A stretch of 64,000 nucleotides of DNA from Desulfofarcimen acetoxidans DSM 771 (GCF_000024205.1 NC_013216.1:806001-870000), one strand, 5' to 3'; shown: positions 36,389 through 45,219, counted from the stretch's first letter. A program made the numbers and translations. The notes: a model not told the origin generated them from the sequence alone.

Positions 36389-36404
36389 TGGCACAGATAT
36401 TGCA
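36389..36404 (+). promoter_or_regulatory. Sigma-54 (-24/-12) promoter
   Basis: TGGCAC (36389-36394), five bases, TTGCAA (36400-36405). This equals the consensus TGGCAC-N5-TTGCA exactly. The predicted transcript starts near 36416 and would reach the small gene at 36502. The gap 35880-36501 holds a terminator, repeat copy E and this promoter; no activator site is obvious. Confidence 0.75.
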
Positions 36405-36501
36405 ATGTAAAATAATCAGTTGTTTAAATTTATTTAATTTTCGTAAATAAGTTTAACACGGAAAATCATATCAAGAATATTGAGAAAGGTGTGTACTAAA
36501 A

Positions 36502-36801
36502 ATGTTGGAATGTAAAAAATGTGGTATTGCTGAGGAAACCGGTGAGGATATGATTTTTTGTCATAAATACAGAACTGCTATAAATACAAAGGTTAAGAGC
36601 TTCCGGCAGGAATGTATTTTCTTTACCTCGCGGATAGTAGAAGGTGGGGAACTATTATCTCCTCAAGAGCATCTTTATTTAAAAGAAGCAGAACAAGCTT
36701 CCATTGCTCGTAAAACAGTGAGTTTACCCAACCGCAGACGCTTTATTGCAAAGAACTTTGCAACTTACTCGGGTAGTGAAATGAAAAACGGGTCCTTTTA
36801 A
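36502..36801 (+). CDS. Small Cys-containing protein of unknown function, sigma-54 controlled
   Basis: 99 residues, not recognised. The N-terminus has Cys4-x2-Cys7 in ECKKCG and a later Cys in MIFCHKY, giving a possible half zinc ribbon. The C-terminal half is basic and helical (EQASIARKTVSLPNRRRF). ATG 36502 follows GAGAAAGGTG. The perfect -24/-12 promoter about 100 bases upstream makes it a real gene. A terminator follows at once, so it is transcribed alone. A small regulator or metal-binding adaptor is possible; nothing in the sequence decides this. Confidence 0.75.
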   Translation: MLECKKCGIAEETGEDMIFCHKYRTAINTKVKSFRQECIFFTSRIVEGGELLSPQEHLYLKEAEQASIARKTVSLPNRRRFIAKNFATYSGSEMKNGSF

Positions 36802-36830
36802 AACCAGGTTGCTGCACCTGGTTTTTTTTT
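36802..36830 (+). terminator. Terminator of the sigma-54-controlled small gene
   Basis: AACCAGG pairs with CCTGGTT around GTTGCTGCA-type loop, followed by eight T. It touches the end of the converging flavoprotein gene. Confidence 0.8.
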
Positions 36831-38073
36831 ATACAAAGGCGGCATTTTTGCCTGCGATATAACCGGAAGACCAGGCCCACTGCAAGTTATAACCGCCACA
36901 ATCCCCGTCTATATCGAGAATTTCTCCGGCCAGATACAGCCCTTTTACTTTTTTAGATTCCAATGTCTGCGGGTTGACTTCGTTTACAGCAACTCCTCCC
37001 GCTGTTACTTGCGCGGCTGACCAGGAATCGGTACCGGTAACCTGAAAACGCCAGTCTTGCAGGATAGAAGCTATCTGTTTTATTTCTTTAGAAGAGAGAT
37101 TACTAACTTTTTTGTTTATGTCTTCAATCCCGGCTGCTTTTAACATGGCCGGGATTATTCTTTTATGTATAAAGCCGGTGAAGCTGAAAGCTAATGACTG
37201 GGAAGGCTGGTTATGCCAGCGTTTGAGCAGTATCTGCTCCAGCTGCTCTGTAGAAAGATGATTAATGAGACTTAATTTTAGCCATACTTTTAGCTGTTTT
37301 TGCAGGTATTCACCGGCTTTACGGCTAAGCTGCAGAATGGGTGGCCCGGAAATACCGTTAGCAGTGAAGAGTATTTCACCGGTTGCTCTGGCCTTTGCCT
37401 TATTATCAACAATTATTTCCGCCGTGCCCTCAAATTTAAAACCCTGAACTTGCTTAAGAAAGCTTTCGGCCAACTGCAGCCGTACCAGAGCGGGGAAAGG
37501 TTCTATTATGTGGTGGCCCAGGCTTTGAGCCAGTGAAAAACCGCTGCCGTTAGAGCCCAGGTTGGGAGAGGCTTTGCCCCCCGCGGCCAGAATTAAGCGG
37601 TTGGCTTGAAACTTTCTCCCGTCTTTACAGGTAGCGTAAAAGTTGTTATCCGTCTTTTTAATCTTATTGATATCTGCCTGGCAAATAACAATAATCTTTC
37701 TCTGTTCCATTTCGAAACGCAATACATCCAATACGGAAGAAGCCTGCCCGGAAAAAGGAAAGACTTTGCCTCCGGTTTCTGTTTTTGGCATTATTCCCAG
37801 ATTTGCAAAAAAATCAATAGTGTTTTGGTAGTTAAACTCGGTTAAAGCGGTGTAGGCAAACTTAGGATTTTGACCATGATAATGTTTCAGGTGCAAGTCT
37901 GTGTTGGTCAAATTGCACCTGCCGTTGCCGGTTGCTAATATCTTTCTGCCTATCCGCTCGTTTTTTTCCAGAATTGTTGCTGCCGCGCCTTCTCTGGCGG
38001 CTGTTATGGCTGCCATAATACCTGCCGCGCCGCCCCCGATTACCAGTACAGTGGTGGGATGGTTAAAACTCAT
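36829..38073 (-). CDS. HI0933-family flavoprotein (NAD(P)/FAD-dependent oxidoreductase)
   Basis: 414 residues. FAD-binding GGGAAGIMAAITAAREGAA (about 13-31), the GRKILATGNGRCNLTN motif of the HI0933/BaiN family, and a C-terminal GLYLAGEILDIDGDCGGYNLQWAWSSG. BaiN-type members have been linked to bile-acid dehydroxylation, but most family members have no proven substrate. ATG 38073 starts MSFNHPTTVLVIGGG. It follows the other flavoprotein gene after 23 bases on the same strand. Confidence 0.88.
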   Translation of the reverse strand: MSFNHPTTVLVIGGGAAGIMAAITAAREGAAATILEKNERIGRKILATGNGRCNLTNTDLHLKHYHGQNPKFAYTALTEFNYQNTIDFFANLGIMPKTETGGKVFPFSGQASSVLDVLRFEMEQRKIIVICQADINKIKKTDNNFYATCKDGRKFQANRLILAAGGKASPNLGSNGSGFSLAQSLGHHIIEPFPALVRLQLAESFLKQVQGFKFEGTAEIIVDNKAKARATGEILFTANGISGPPILQLSRKAGEYLQKQLKVWLKLSLINHLSTEQLEQILLKRWHNQPSQSLAFSFTGFIHKRIIPAMLKAAGIEDINKKVSNLSSKEIKQIASILQDWRFQVTGTDSWSAAQVTAGGVAVNEVNPQTLESKKVKGLYLAGEILDIDGDCGGYNLQWAWSSGYIAGKNAAFV

Positions 38074-38096
38074 AATGCTGCTCCCTCCAGATTGTT

Positions 38097-39695
38097 CTAT
38101 TGTGATACAGTTTTGTATTTGCCTGACACAGCTTCTGCCGCTTTAATACCGTCAACCGCGGCGGAAACAATGCCTCCCGCGTAACCTGCTCCTTCACCCG
38201 CCGGGTAGAGGCCTTCTACATTTGACTCAAAATTTTCATTTCTGGTGATGCGTACAGGGGAAGAACTTCTGGTTTCCACTCCTGTTAATACTGCGTCAGG
38301 CAGGTTAAACCCCTTTAATTTTTTGTCGAAGTCTCTAACAGCTTCTTTTAAAGTTGAGATCACATAAGGCGGCAGGCAGTCATCTAAAGATGTCATCCGC
38401 ACAGATTTTTTAAAGGAAGGTGTAACCGATCCTGGACAGTCTGATGGCTTATCGATCAGGAAATCTCCCAGTAGCTGAGCCGGCGCGTTATAATTGCTGC
38501 CGCCCCGTAGAAAGGCATTCTTTTCCCAGATTCTTTGGAATTCTACCCCGGCCAGCGGGTGGTTGCCCGGAAAATCCTTTGGTGTTACCCCTACCAGAAA
38601 AGCACTGTTGGCGTTTGGGGTATTGCGGGCGTATTCGCTCATTCCATTGGTAACCACTGTTTCACTTTCGGAAGCCGCTGAGACAACCATGCCGCCCGGA
38701 CACATGCAAAAGGTATAAGCTGAGCGTCCTGATGGCGAGTGGTAGGCCAGTTTATAATCAGCCGCTCCCAGCTTTGGGTGTCCGGCCAAGTTTTTGTACT
38801 GTGATTGATCAATCAATTTTTGCGGGTGTTCTATTCTCACACCGATGGAAAAGGCTTTAGGCAGCAGGTTTACCTGGCGTTTATGCAGCATTTCAAAAGT
38901 ATCCCTGGCACTGTGCCCGATGGCGAGAATCAGGATATCCGTGGCTAACTGCTCCTGCCCGTTGATGATGATACCGACAATTTTGCCTGATTTAATGATG
39001 AGATCAGTAATTTTAGAGTTGAATTTAATCTCACCGCCCAGTTCGGTTATGGTTTGGCGGAGGTTTTTTACCACCGCTCTCAATTTATCTGTTCCTACGT
39101 GTGGTTTATGGGTGTAGAGTATTTCCTCGGGAGCCCCGGCCTTGACCAGTTCTTCTAATACTTTGCGGCACCGGTAATCCTTTATCAACGTGGTCAGCTT
39201 ACCGTCAGAAAAAGTTCCCGCGCCACCCTCGCCGAATTGAACATTGCATTCGGGATCCAACTCTCCTGTTTGCCAGAACCTGTTTACTGCTCTTATCCTG
39301 GTGTCTACGTCGCTGCCTCTTTCCAATAAAAGCGGGCGGCAGCCGGTTTGAGCCAGTATCAGCCCGGCGAAAAGACCCGCCGGACCTGTTCCGGCGATTA
39401 CAGGACGGTGATCAAGTTTTTTATTACCCTGTTCGACATATTGATAGTTGAGGCAGGGAGTTTCTGATATTGACCGGTCTTTTATTTTTTTTAATACATC
39501 AGCTTCATTTTTCACATTAACATCAATAGTATAAACAAAATTAATCTGCGAACTTTTTCTGGCATCCAGAGATTGTTTGAAAATCCGGTAGTCCAACAGG
39601 TCTTTATTCTTTATTCTTAGTTTTTGAAGGATAGCTTTTTCCAGATCATTTTTATCCTCGTCAAGGGTTAATTTTATTCCGTTTAACCTGAGCAT
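38097..39695 (-). CDS. COG2509-type FAD-dependent dehydrogenase
   Basis: 532 residues. An N-terminal ~90-residue domain (RLNGIKLTLDEDKNDLEKAI) precedes a FAD domain with VIAGTGPAGLFAGLILAQTG, GEGGAGTFSDGKLTT and a C-terminal YPAGEGAGYAGGIVSAAVDG. This is a conserved but uncharacterised bacterial flavoprotein family. It leads a minus-strand pair with the HI0933-type gene and may share its transcript. Substrate and electron acceptor are unknown. Confidence 0.87.
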   Translation of the reverse strand: MLRLNGIKLTLDEDKNDLEKAILQKLRIKNKDLLDYRIFKQSLDARKSSQINFVYTIDVNVKNEADVLKKIKDRSISETPCLNYQYVEQGNKKLDHRPVIAGTGPAGLFAGLILAQTGCRPLLLERGSDVDTRIRAVNRFWQTGELDPECNVQFGEGGAGTFSDGKLTTLIKDYRCRKVLEELVKAGAPEEILYTHKPHVGTDKLRAVVKNLRQTITELGGEIKFNSKITDLIIKSGKIVGIIINGQEQLATDILILAIGHSARDTFEMLHKRQVNLLPKAFSIGVRIEHPQKLIDQSQYKNLAGHPKLGAADYKLAYHSPSGRSAYTFCMCPGGMVVSAASESETVVTNGMSEYARNTPNANSAFLVGVTPKDFPGNHPLAGVEFQRIWEKNAFLRGGSNYNAPAQLLGDFLIDKPSDCPGSVTPSFKKSVRMTSLDDCLPPYVISTLKEAVRDFDKKLKGFNLPDAVLTGVETRSSSPVRITRNENFESNVEGLYPAGEGAGYAGGIVSAAVDGIKAAEAVSGKYKTVSQ

Positions 39696-39753
39696 ATTAT
39701 TGTATCCCTTCGTTGAATAATTTCATTAACTTCTCGACAGGCAAAGCGTATTT

Positions 39754-40428
39754 TTACACCCTGAAAGGCAAATGCCTGAAAATGTCTTCCAGCTCCTGCA
39801 AGAGAATTATTTTAGGCAATTCCCGCATAATTTTGTGTTTATCCTCATCTTTAGCTCCAATCAGCAAGGCGTTGGGTGTTGCCCTTAGCATTTCCAAATC
39901 TCCTAAGCTGTCTCCGACGGCAGCGGCTTCTTCCGGTCTTATATTATATTTATCCATAAGATTTTGCAGGTGATCTTCTTTACGCAAACCCCGAACATCG
40001 GTGGATACATGGATAAGCACTTCACCGGTAAAGCTTCCGTCCCGGCAAACCAATTCATTGGCCAGATGATGGTGAAAGGGAAGTATCTGAGCCAGTTGAT
40101 CAGCCAATAGTTTTAAGCCGGAGGAGAGTAAAGCTATTTTAACACCTGATCGGTGAAGAGTTCTCAGTACCTTTCCGGCCCTTGGTCTTAGTTGTATTTC
40201 AGTAAGTATTTCTGCTGCTCTTAGGCAGTCAGTACCCTGCCATAAAGACGCGTCCAGACGGCAGAATTCAGCATAATCAATCTTGCCTGCCCAGAAGAGA
40301 TCCTGAAAAACGTGTGCTTTTTCATGCCATATTTCCATACGCCTGTGCAGGTATTCCCAGGAACTGTGTTCGCTGGTCAGTGTTCCGTCCATATCAAAGG
40401 CGATAAGTTTTATTTTTTGATCTGACAC
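39754..40428 (-). CDS. HAD-IB phosphatase, SerB-like
   Basis: 224 residues. HAD motif I FDMDGTLT (about 10-17, nucleophile Asp), motif II LLSSG (about 100-104), Lys in LRKEDH, and motif IV GDSLGDLEML. The cap region matches phosphoserine phosphatase-like enzymes. Phosphoserine is a reasonable substrate but other small phosphates are possible. ATG 40428 has GGAGGAAA 9 bases upstream (minus strand). A separate transcript from the flavoprotein genes is suggested by the 58-base gap. Confidence 0.85.
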   Translation of the reverse strand: MSDQKIKLIAFDMDGTLTSEHSSWEYLHRRMEIWHEKAHVFQDLFWAGKIDYAEFCRLDASLWQGTDCLRAAEILTEIQLRPRAGKVLRTLHRSGVKIALLSSGLKLLADQLAQILPFHHHLANELVCRDGSFTGEVLIHVSTDVRGLRKEDHLQNLMDKYNIRPEEAAAVGDSLGDLEMLRATPNALLIGAKDEDKHKIMRELPKIILLQELEDIFRHLPFRV

Positions 40429-40655
40429 TAAAATTTCCTCCGGTATAAGAGATTACTCTATATATTTATAATTAAAAGAGCCTCTCAGTCAAGAGGTAAG
40501 CATTGCTTTTTATTCGGTTGCCTGCTATAAATTATTTTGTTATTTCAAAATGTCGATTTTTTAACGGTCTCTTGAGTAACTCTTTATTAAAACGCAGCAG
40601 GAATTTCGACACTATTTGTAGAATCGATAACGAAACTGTTCGGAGGTATGTTACG

Positions 40656-41489
40656 GTGAAGAAAGCTAAGACTCTGCAGCCATTTTTGAAGTGGGCCGGG
40701 GGTAAAAGCCAGTTGCTTAAAGAGATTAGTAATTTTATGCCCGGTGAATTCAATAATTATTTTGAGCCTTTTGTCGGCGGGGGAGCAGTATTATTTGAGC
40801 TTCATCCTTACCAAGCAGTAATAAATGACACTAATCCTGATTTATATAATTGCTATATTGTTGTCAGGGATTACATTGAGGAACTGATTGCTGACTTAGG
40901 CAGACATCAAAATGATGAGAGTTATTATTACAAATTAAGAGATATAGACCTCAGTGAGGAGTACGGGCTGCTTTCGCCTGTCCAAAGAGCTTCCAGGACT
41001 ATTTTTTTGAATAAAACATGTTATAATGGTCTTTACCGCGTTAATAAGAAAGGACATTTTAATGTGCCTTTTGGCAAATATAAAAAGCCGAATATAGTTA
41101 ACGAGCATGTTTTGCGTCTCGTTAGCAGCTACTTGTCCGAAAATAAAATTAAAATATTGGATACGGATTTTGCAGAGGCTGTAGAAGAAGCTGCCAGCGG
41201 TGATTTTATATACTTTGATCCACCTTATGATCCTTTGTCGGACACTTCCTCCTTTACCGCTTACAGCAGCAGTGGTTTCGGTAAAGACGAGCAGAAGAGG
41301 CTAAGGGATGTTTTTGTTGATTTAGACAAAAAAGGATGTAAGGTTATGTTAAGCAATTCTGCTACGGATTTCATTCTTGACCTGTATAAGAATTATAGAG
41401 TATTGTTTGTATCCGCCAATAGGAGTATAAATTCAGTTGGTACAGGGAGGGGTAAAATAAATGAAGTACTGGTGATGAATTATACATAG
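40656..41489 (+). CDS. Dam-type (D12 class) adenine-N6 DNA methyltransferase
   Basis: 277 residues. Motif I PFLKWAGGKSQLL (residues 9-21), FVGGGAVLFEL and the catalytic DPPYDP (near residue 187). D12-class enzymes methylate adenine, often in GATC. GTG 40656 has CGGAGG 9 bases upstream; the frame is open to 40503 but those residues do not resemble the family. No restriction endonuclease is next to it, so it could be an orphan methylase. It lies 1.3 kb before the tRNA that bounds the mobile region. Confidence 0.9.
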   Translation: MKKAKTLQPFLKWAGGKSQLLKEISNFMPGEFNNYFEPFVGGGAVLFELHPYQAVINDTNPDLYNCYIVVRDYIEELIADLGRHQNDESYYYKLRDIDLSEEYGLLSPVQRASRTIFLNKTCYNGLYRVNKKGHFNVPFGKYKKPNIVNEHVLRLVSSYLSENKIKILDTDFAEAVEEAASGDFIYFDPPYDPLSDTSSFTAYSSSGFGKDEQKRLRDVFVDLDKKGCKVMLSNSATDFILDLYKNYRVLFVSANRSINSVGTGRGKINEVLVMNYT

Positions 41490-41505
41490 ATTTATTAGTG
41501 CTTGT

Positions 41506-42618
41506 TTACACCACACACAGGCCATAGCGGGGAAAAAGCCGGCGGGTAAGGAAATAATGGTGATCCTTAAGTGCATCGTGAAACTTTTTCCAGTTGCTAT
41601 CCAGAAACTCATTGTAGATTTCTATAGGATCTGAAAGCCAGATATCGGTGTTGAGAAAATTATATTCCCATGAATCAGGCCCGCTTTCGTCATAAGCAAT
41701 TTTATCCTCAATTATAATAGTTTCGCCGTCCCGCTCAAAACTGAAGATACCGGTACGAATGTATTCCAACCATTGCTCATGTCTTAATTTCTGATTTTCA
41801 TCGTTAATTTCCTGAAAAAGACTTGCTAACTGGTTAGCTGTTTTCTCTTGCAGTCCTGTGACATCGGCTTCCGGATCTCCCAGTTTGAATCTTTTCATAG
41901 CTATAAACATATTCTTGGCGGCGTCTAAATACTCAGCCGGGTTGTTGCGGTGCATTATGGTGCCCCGGTAATCTTCATAATGCCATTTAAGATAGGGTTT
42001 ATCAGGATAACTGAGTACCGCAGCATGTCCTAAAGGTATAACCCCGTCTACAAATTTGCTGACTATCGGGTCAAAAATTTCTTGAAAATAGTTTGCCACA
42101 TCTTTAATAACTTTGCCGCCTGCCCACTCGTCCGTATCCTCCAGGTACTTAACTGAATTAACATGATGTTTTATGCCGGCAAAGCCTTGATGCGCCCATG
42201 TATCTGCGTAAACATGCATAGTAATGCCAAGCCTGTGCAAGGCATTTGGCTCGTTATGCCGCCTAATACATTCCTCTACCATGTCCCTTGCTATGTAACT
42301 GTTTGCTCTGCAGACCAGTCTGCTGGCGAAATTAAGATCACTTCCATGATCGACTGGTAAAGAACAGTTGCCCGGCAAAAAATGATACGGTATCCAGACA
42401 TGGTGGTCGGATAATTCATCAAAATTCTTGTAATCCAGGCTTTTGTGAGCTGAGCGGACAGCATGGTACATGGCTTGGTTCGGCAGTTTAACCAGAGCGT
42501 TGTTTGTTGCATCGTCTACATACTGTGAGCTGTAGGCTATAATTTCCGATTCATGTTGAAGGAAACCGGCCAACCTGGCCAGCAGGTAGGTAACACCATG
42601 ATGAAAGTCAATTTGCAA
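41506..42618 (-). CDS. DUF6765 family protein (zinc-dependent phospholipase C-like fold)
   Basis: 370 residues. The N-terminus MQIDFHHGVTYLLARLAGF and the His/Asp-rich HHVWIPYHFLPGN, HVYADTWAHQGFAG segments match the DUF6765 group. The HD/His pattern (YADTWAHQGF) recalls zinc-binding sites of bacterial phospholipase C-like proteins. No signal peptide is visible. Function is unknown. ATG 42618 follows AAAGGAGTTG on the minus strand. It is the last intact core gene before the tRNA. Confidence 0.72.
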   Translation of the reverse strand: MQIDFHHGVTYLLARLAGFLQHESEIIAYSSQYVDDATNNALVKLPNQAMYHAVRSAHKSLDYKNFDELSDHHVWIPYHFLPGNCSLPVDHGSDLNFASRLVCRANSYIARDMVEECIRRHNEPNALHRLGITMHVYADTWAHQGFAGIKHHVNSVKYLEDTDEWAGGKVIKDVANYFQEIFDPIVSKFVDGVIPLGHAAVLSYPDKPYLKWHYEDYRGTIMHRNNPAEYLDAAKNMFIAMKRFKLGDPEADVTGLQEKTANQLASLFQEINDENQKLRHEQWLEYIRTGIFSFERDGETIIIEDKIAYDESGPDSWEYNFLNTDIWLSDPIEIYNEFLDSNWKKFHDALKDHHYFLTRRLFPRYGLCVV

Positions 42619-42738
42619 TATTTAATCAACTCCTTTAAAAATATCGCTATAGGTAGGAATAAAAGTTAATATTATTTAAAATATAGCACATGGTAGAATT
42701 TATCACAATAGAAGATTAGTATGGCCACTCAAAAATAG

Positions 42739-42767
42739 TTGACCTTTTATTATATGTATGTTAAGAT
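42739..42767 (+). promoter_or_regulatory. Promoter of tRNA-Leu
   Basis: TTGACC (42739-42744), 17-base spacer, TAAGAT (42762-42767), 14 bases before the mature 5' end. Confidence 0.65.
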
Positions 42768-42781
42768 AATAAACGTAGCTG

Positions 42782-42868
42782 GCCGAAGTGGCGGAACTGG
42801 CAGACGCACTGGACTCAAAATCCAGCGTTGGCAACAACGTGTGGGTTCGACTCCCACCTTCGGCACCA
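42782..42868 (+). tRNA. tRNA-Leu (anticodon CAA), CCA encoded
   Basis: 87 bases. Acceptor GCCGAAG pairs with CTTCGGC; the anticodon stem CTGGA/TCCAG encloses loop CTCAAAA giving anticodon CAA; a long variable arm CGTTG...CAACG marks a class II tRNA; the T arm GTGGG-TTCGACT-CCCAC is perfect; CCA is encoded. It reads UUG codons. The DNA to its right is broken mobile sequence, so its 3' end is a likely insertion site. Confidence 0.97.
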
Positions 42869-42875
42869 AACCAAT

Positions 42876-42929
42876 ATAATCCGAACCAATCTCGACAGCT
42901 AATTCCTGTCGGTGACGGGTTCGGATTAT
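42876..42929. other. Two-tier perfect hairpin just after the tRNA
   Basis: Outer stem ATAATCCGAACC (42876-42887) with GGTTCGGATTAT (42918-42929); inner stem CGACAG with CTGTCG; symmetric 5-base internal loops. A T-rich tail follows, so it could end tRNA transcription, but the size suggests a left-over element end or structured RNA. A short open stretch after it ends at 43022 and is not recognised. Confidence 0.5.
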
Positions 42930-43030
42930 TGCTTTATTTCGATTATAACTTCTTCCCGAATGGTGTGAAGCAACGTCCGGAATCCAAGCCGAGAGGCGCA
43001 CGGAAAAAACGGAAGACTGAATAGACAAAA

Positions 43031-43067
43031 AAGGGGCGGCGGCATCGTAATGATACCGCCGCCCCTT
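43031..43067. terminator. GC-rich perfect hairpin
   Basis: AAGGGGCGGCGG-ATC pairs with GAT-CCGCCGCCCCTT around a small loop, one mismatch near the loop. The 43-kb gap 42869-43723 has this hairpin, two pseudogene fragments and two more hairpins. Confidence 0.6.
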
Positions 43068-43087
43068 ATGTCAGTCCTTCGGTGTCC

Positions 43088-43246
43088 TTTCCAATTTTTA
43101 AAGACTTTATAGCTGTTAAAAATTCAGTTATCAGTGAATACAGTAATGGATTTATTGAAGGTAATAACAATCGTTTAAAAATGATCAAACACACCATGTA
43201 TGGAAGAGCCGGTTTAGATCTTCTCAGAGCTAAGATTATCTATTAG
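43088..43246 (+). pseudogene. C-terminal remnant of an ISL3-family transposase
   Basis: The frame ending at TAG 43244-43246 reads NGFIEGNNNRLKMIKHTMYGRAGLDLLRAKII with the last residues at the stop. The E-G-x-N-N-R/K-x-K-x-x-K-R-x-x-Y-G-R-A pattern is the end of ISL3-type transposases, holding the catalytic Glu. Everything upstream is missing and no inverted repeat is left. Confidence 0.75.
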
Positions 43247-43275
43247 CTTTTTATTTTAGCCTTTCATACCCAAAT

Positions 43276-43493
43276 CTACGGATGAACCTCGGATAAACCG
43301 GAATACGCAACAGTGAAACAGGTAGATTTGTCCGGCTCATGGAAGCCTAACGAATCCGTCAGGTTGCCTTGTGCGTCCGCGTCTACTAAAAGCACCTTTT
43401 TACCTGCATCGCAAGGCCGATACCCAGATTGACCGTTGTGGTCGTTTTGCCCGTGCCGCCTTTCTGGTTGGCAAGGGCGATTACTTTTGCCAC
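43276..43493 (-). pseudogene. Frameshifted ParA/Soj ATPase fragment
   Basis: On the minus strand a GTG at 43493 with GGAGG upstream starts [27 protein letters not shown], the deviant Walker A of ParA. The frame then breaks near 43400; in another frame it continues [19 protein letters not shown] (Walker A' region) and stops at 43276. ParA of this kind drives plasmid or ICE partition. Only ~70 of ~260 residues remain. Confidence 0.82.
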
Positions 43494-43517
43494 TTAAATT
43501 TCCTCCTTTCACGCAAA

Positions 43518-43559
43518 AAAGCCGTTTGCTTTAACTGGGATAATAAAGCAAATGGCTTT
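43518..43559. terminator. Perfect hairpin, terminator-like
   Basis: AAAGCCGTTTGCTTT-type arm pairs with AAAGCAAATGGCTTT, one mismatch. It lies just upstream of the parA fragment on the minus strand and downstream of the gene ending at 43724. Confidence 0.55.
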
Positions 43560-43576
43560 GTGGTTGATATATGAAA

Positions 43577-43608
43577 AGAGGACATAATTAATCAACACTA
43601 TGTCCTCT
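43577..43608. terminator. Second hairpin, AGAGGACATA with TATGTCCTCT
   Basis: Ten-base perfect arms around a 12-base loop, followed on the minus strand by TTCATATATC; probable terminator of the minus-strand gene ending at 43724. Confidence 0.5.
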
Positions 43609-43723
43609 TGTTCATCTATTTGATTGTAATATGGATAATGAGCAGTTTAACGTTCTTGAAGACTTGGTATATTCTAAACATAATGGGAAATTCAAAAATG
43701 GTTTGTGCTCAACATTATGGCTA

Positions 43724-45007
43724 TTAATGTTGTATTTGTTCCAAAGACTTAACAATAAGTTTGTTATAAAAAGAATTAAAGCTTCCATCATCAAATGTAT
43801 ACCCGTTAAACACATCATTGCAAAGCTGAGATATTTCACTGAGATCAGTTTGAGGAATTTGAGATTCAACTGTTCTAAGAAGGCTTGAAATTTCGGTTTT
43901 ATAATTGTTTTCAATATATTTCCGGTATTCAGTATCACTGTCATCAGATAATTCTTCTTGCGATTTAGAGAAAGCCCATAACAATTCTGCAATCCTATCA
44001 ATTTCCTCATATCCGGTAACAATGGGACTAAATACTTCGTACTGATGCTCGAAGCATTCTAAAATTTGTGTTGTTACTTCTTCTGGGAAAGGTGATGTCA
44101 ACTGTTCTGCCAGTTTGGTATCCTCGGTATTAATAGCGATTTTAAGCCTCTTTAAAAAGTCCTTTGAAACCCTTAGCCCACTTGGCATGATTTTATCATG
44201 GTCATTTTTGCACACTACCACTAAGTAGTCATAATCTAGTTCCGCAAAAGGTGTGCAGTGACAAAAAAACTCTATTAACAGCGTGCCATCTGTCATGTCC
44301 AGATCGTGTACGATAATCGGGTAAAAATTGAGGATTCCATTGTAATAATATTTCTCTGGGAAAATGACAAAATGATCTGATAATAAACCGCACAGAGCTT
44401 GTTTGGCTTTTTCCATTGCATTCTTGAAGTTTTCTTTATACCAGCTTTTGATTTGATATTTGTTAAAAAACTTGCTTGGTTGATGTTCATTATAGTATAG
44501 ACATGCCATCATAAGATTCTGTAAATTTTGTTCTTCCAGTATACAAAGTTCATAGTGTTTCCGCATTAAAATTCCTTGCTCGTCAGCAATATTTTCAAAA
44601 TACTTTTGCATTTTCACTAAAGATGATTTTGTAGCTCTAAGGTTAATTAAAGCCAGCCTAGCCTTATTTGAATCTCTAAGCAGAAAACCAGCTAATTGGT
44701 CAAAGAAATTACGAGTACTTTGAAAATAATCACTTTTTATTTTGCTAAATCCCTCAGGTATTTTTGCTTTTTCATCAAAAGGTCTATCTTTATAAGGAAA
44801 TCTAAATTCTTTAATTAGTTTTTTATTCATTTCAATTCTTAAACTATCTATTTCAGTTGCAAGACTCCCAAGGGGTTTTTCTTCAAGTTGTTTGCATATG
44901 CAAGCAACACTTTTTTGAAATAGATCTATTATATTTTTTCTAGTAGAAAACCAATACTCTAGCCACTCTAAGATGCTATCGCATTCATAGTTGCGGTTTA
45001 TCCCCAA
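43724..45007 (-). CDS. Unrecognised 427-residue helical protein, probably missing its start
   Basis: Mostly helical, with no signal peptide or membrane segment. Acidic patches (SKSQEELSDDSDTEYRKYIENN) lie near the end, and a mixed strand-rich middle carries FYPIIVHDLDMTDGTLLIEFFCHC. I do not recognise a family. The only start is TTG 45007, with a stop codon two codons upstream and no ribosome site. On its other side, at 45013, a DUF429 fragment on the plus strand also lacks its start, so 45008-45012 looks like a recombination joint. It may be the C-terminal part of a larger island protein. Confidence 0.5.
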   Translation of the reverse strand: MGINRNYECDSILEWLEYWFSTRKNIIDLFQKSVACICKQLEEKPLGSLATEIDSLRIEMNKKLIKEFRFPYKDRPFDEKAKIPEGFSKIKSDYFQSTRNFFDQLAGFLLRDSNKARLALINLRATKSSLVKMQKYFENIADEQGILMRKHYELCILEEQNLQNLMMACLYYNEHQPSKFFNKYQIKSWYKENFKNAMEKAKQALCGLLSDHFVIFPEKYYYNGILNFYPIIVHDLDMTDGTLLIEFFCHCTPFAELDYDYLVVVCKNDHDKIMPSGLRVSKDFLKRLKIAINTEDTKLAEQLTSPFPEEVTTQILECFEHQYEVFSPIVTGYEEIDRIAELLWAFSKSQEELSDDSDTEYRKYIENNYKTEISSLLRTVESQIPQTDLSEISQLCNDVFNGYTFDDGSFNSFYNKLIVKSLEQIQH

Positions 45008-45012
45008 CTACA

Positions 45013-45219
45013 ACTGGTCTTATAATACATCTCCTGCCATTAAAGCAGGCTTTGACCGACATATTTCACTATTCGGAACAAAATAATGTGGTGACTGTTG
45101 CGATAGATGCTCCTCTTACAAGTTCCATTAGTGATGAAAATGGATTTAGATCATCTGATATGCTATTAAGAGAACTTCTCCCTGTTAAATATCGAAACTG
45201 GGTTGCATATTTGAAGTAG
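45013..45219 (+). pseudogene. C-terminal fragment of a DUF429 (RNase H-like fold) protein
   Basis: 69 codons ending at TAG 45217-45219. VVTVAIDAPLTSS with GFRSSDMLLRELLP and NWVAYLK fit the DUF429 predicted nuclease family (Asp in AIDAPL, conserved Arg before the helix). The N-terminal half is absent, cut at the same point where the neighbouring minus-strand gene starts. Confidence 0.55.

Noticed and set aside
42788-43024. Open frame running through tRNA-Leu
   Set aside because: The first third is the tRNA itself. The tail could be a remnant of a mobile gene, but I cannot name it.
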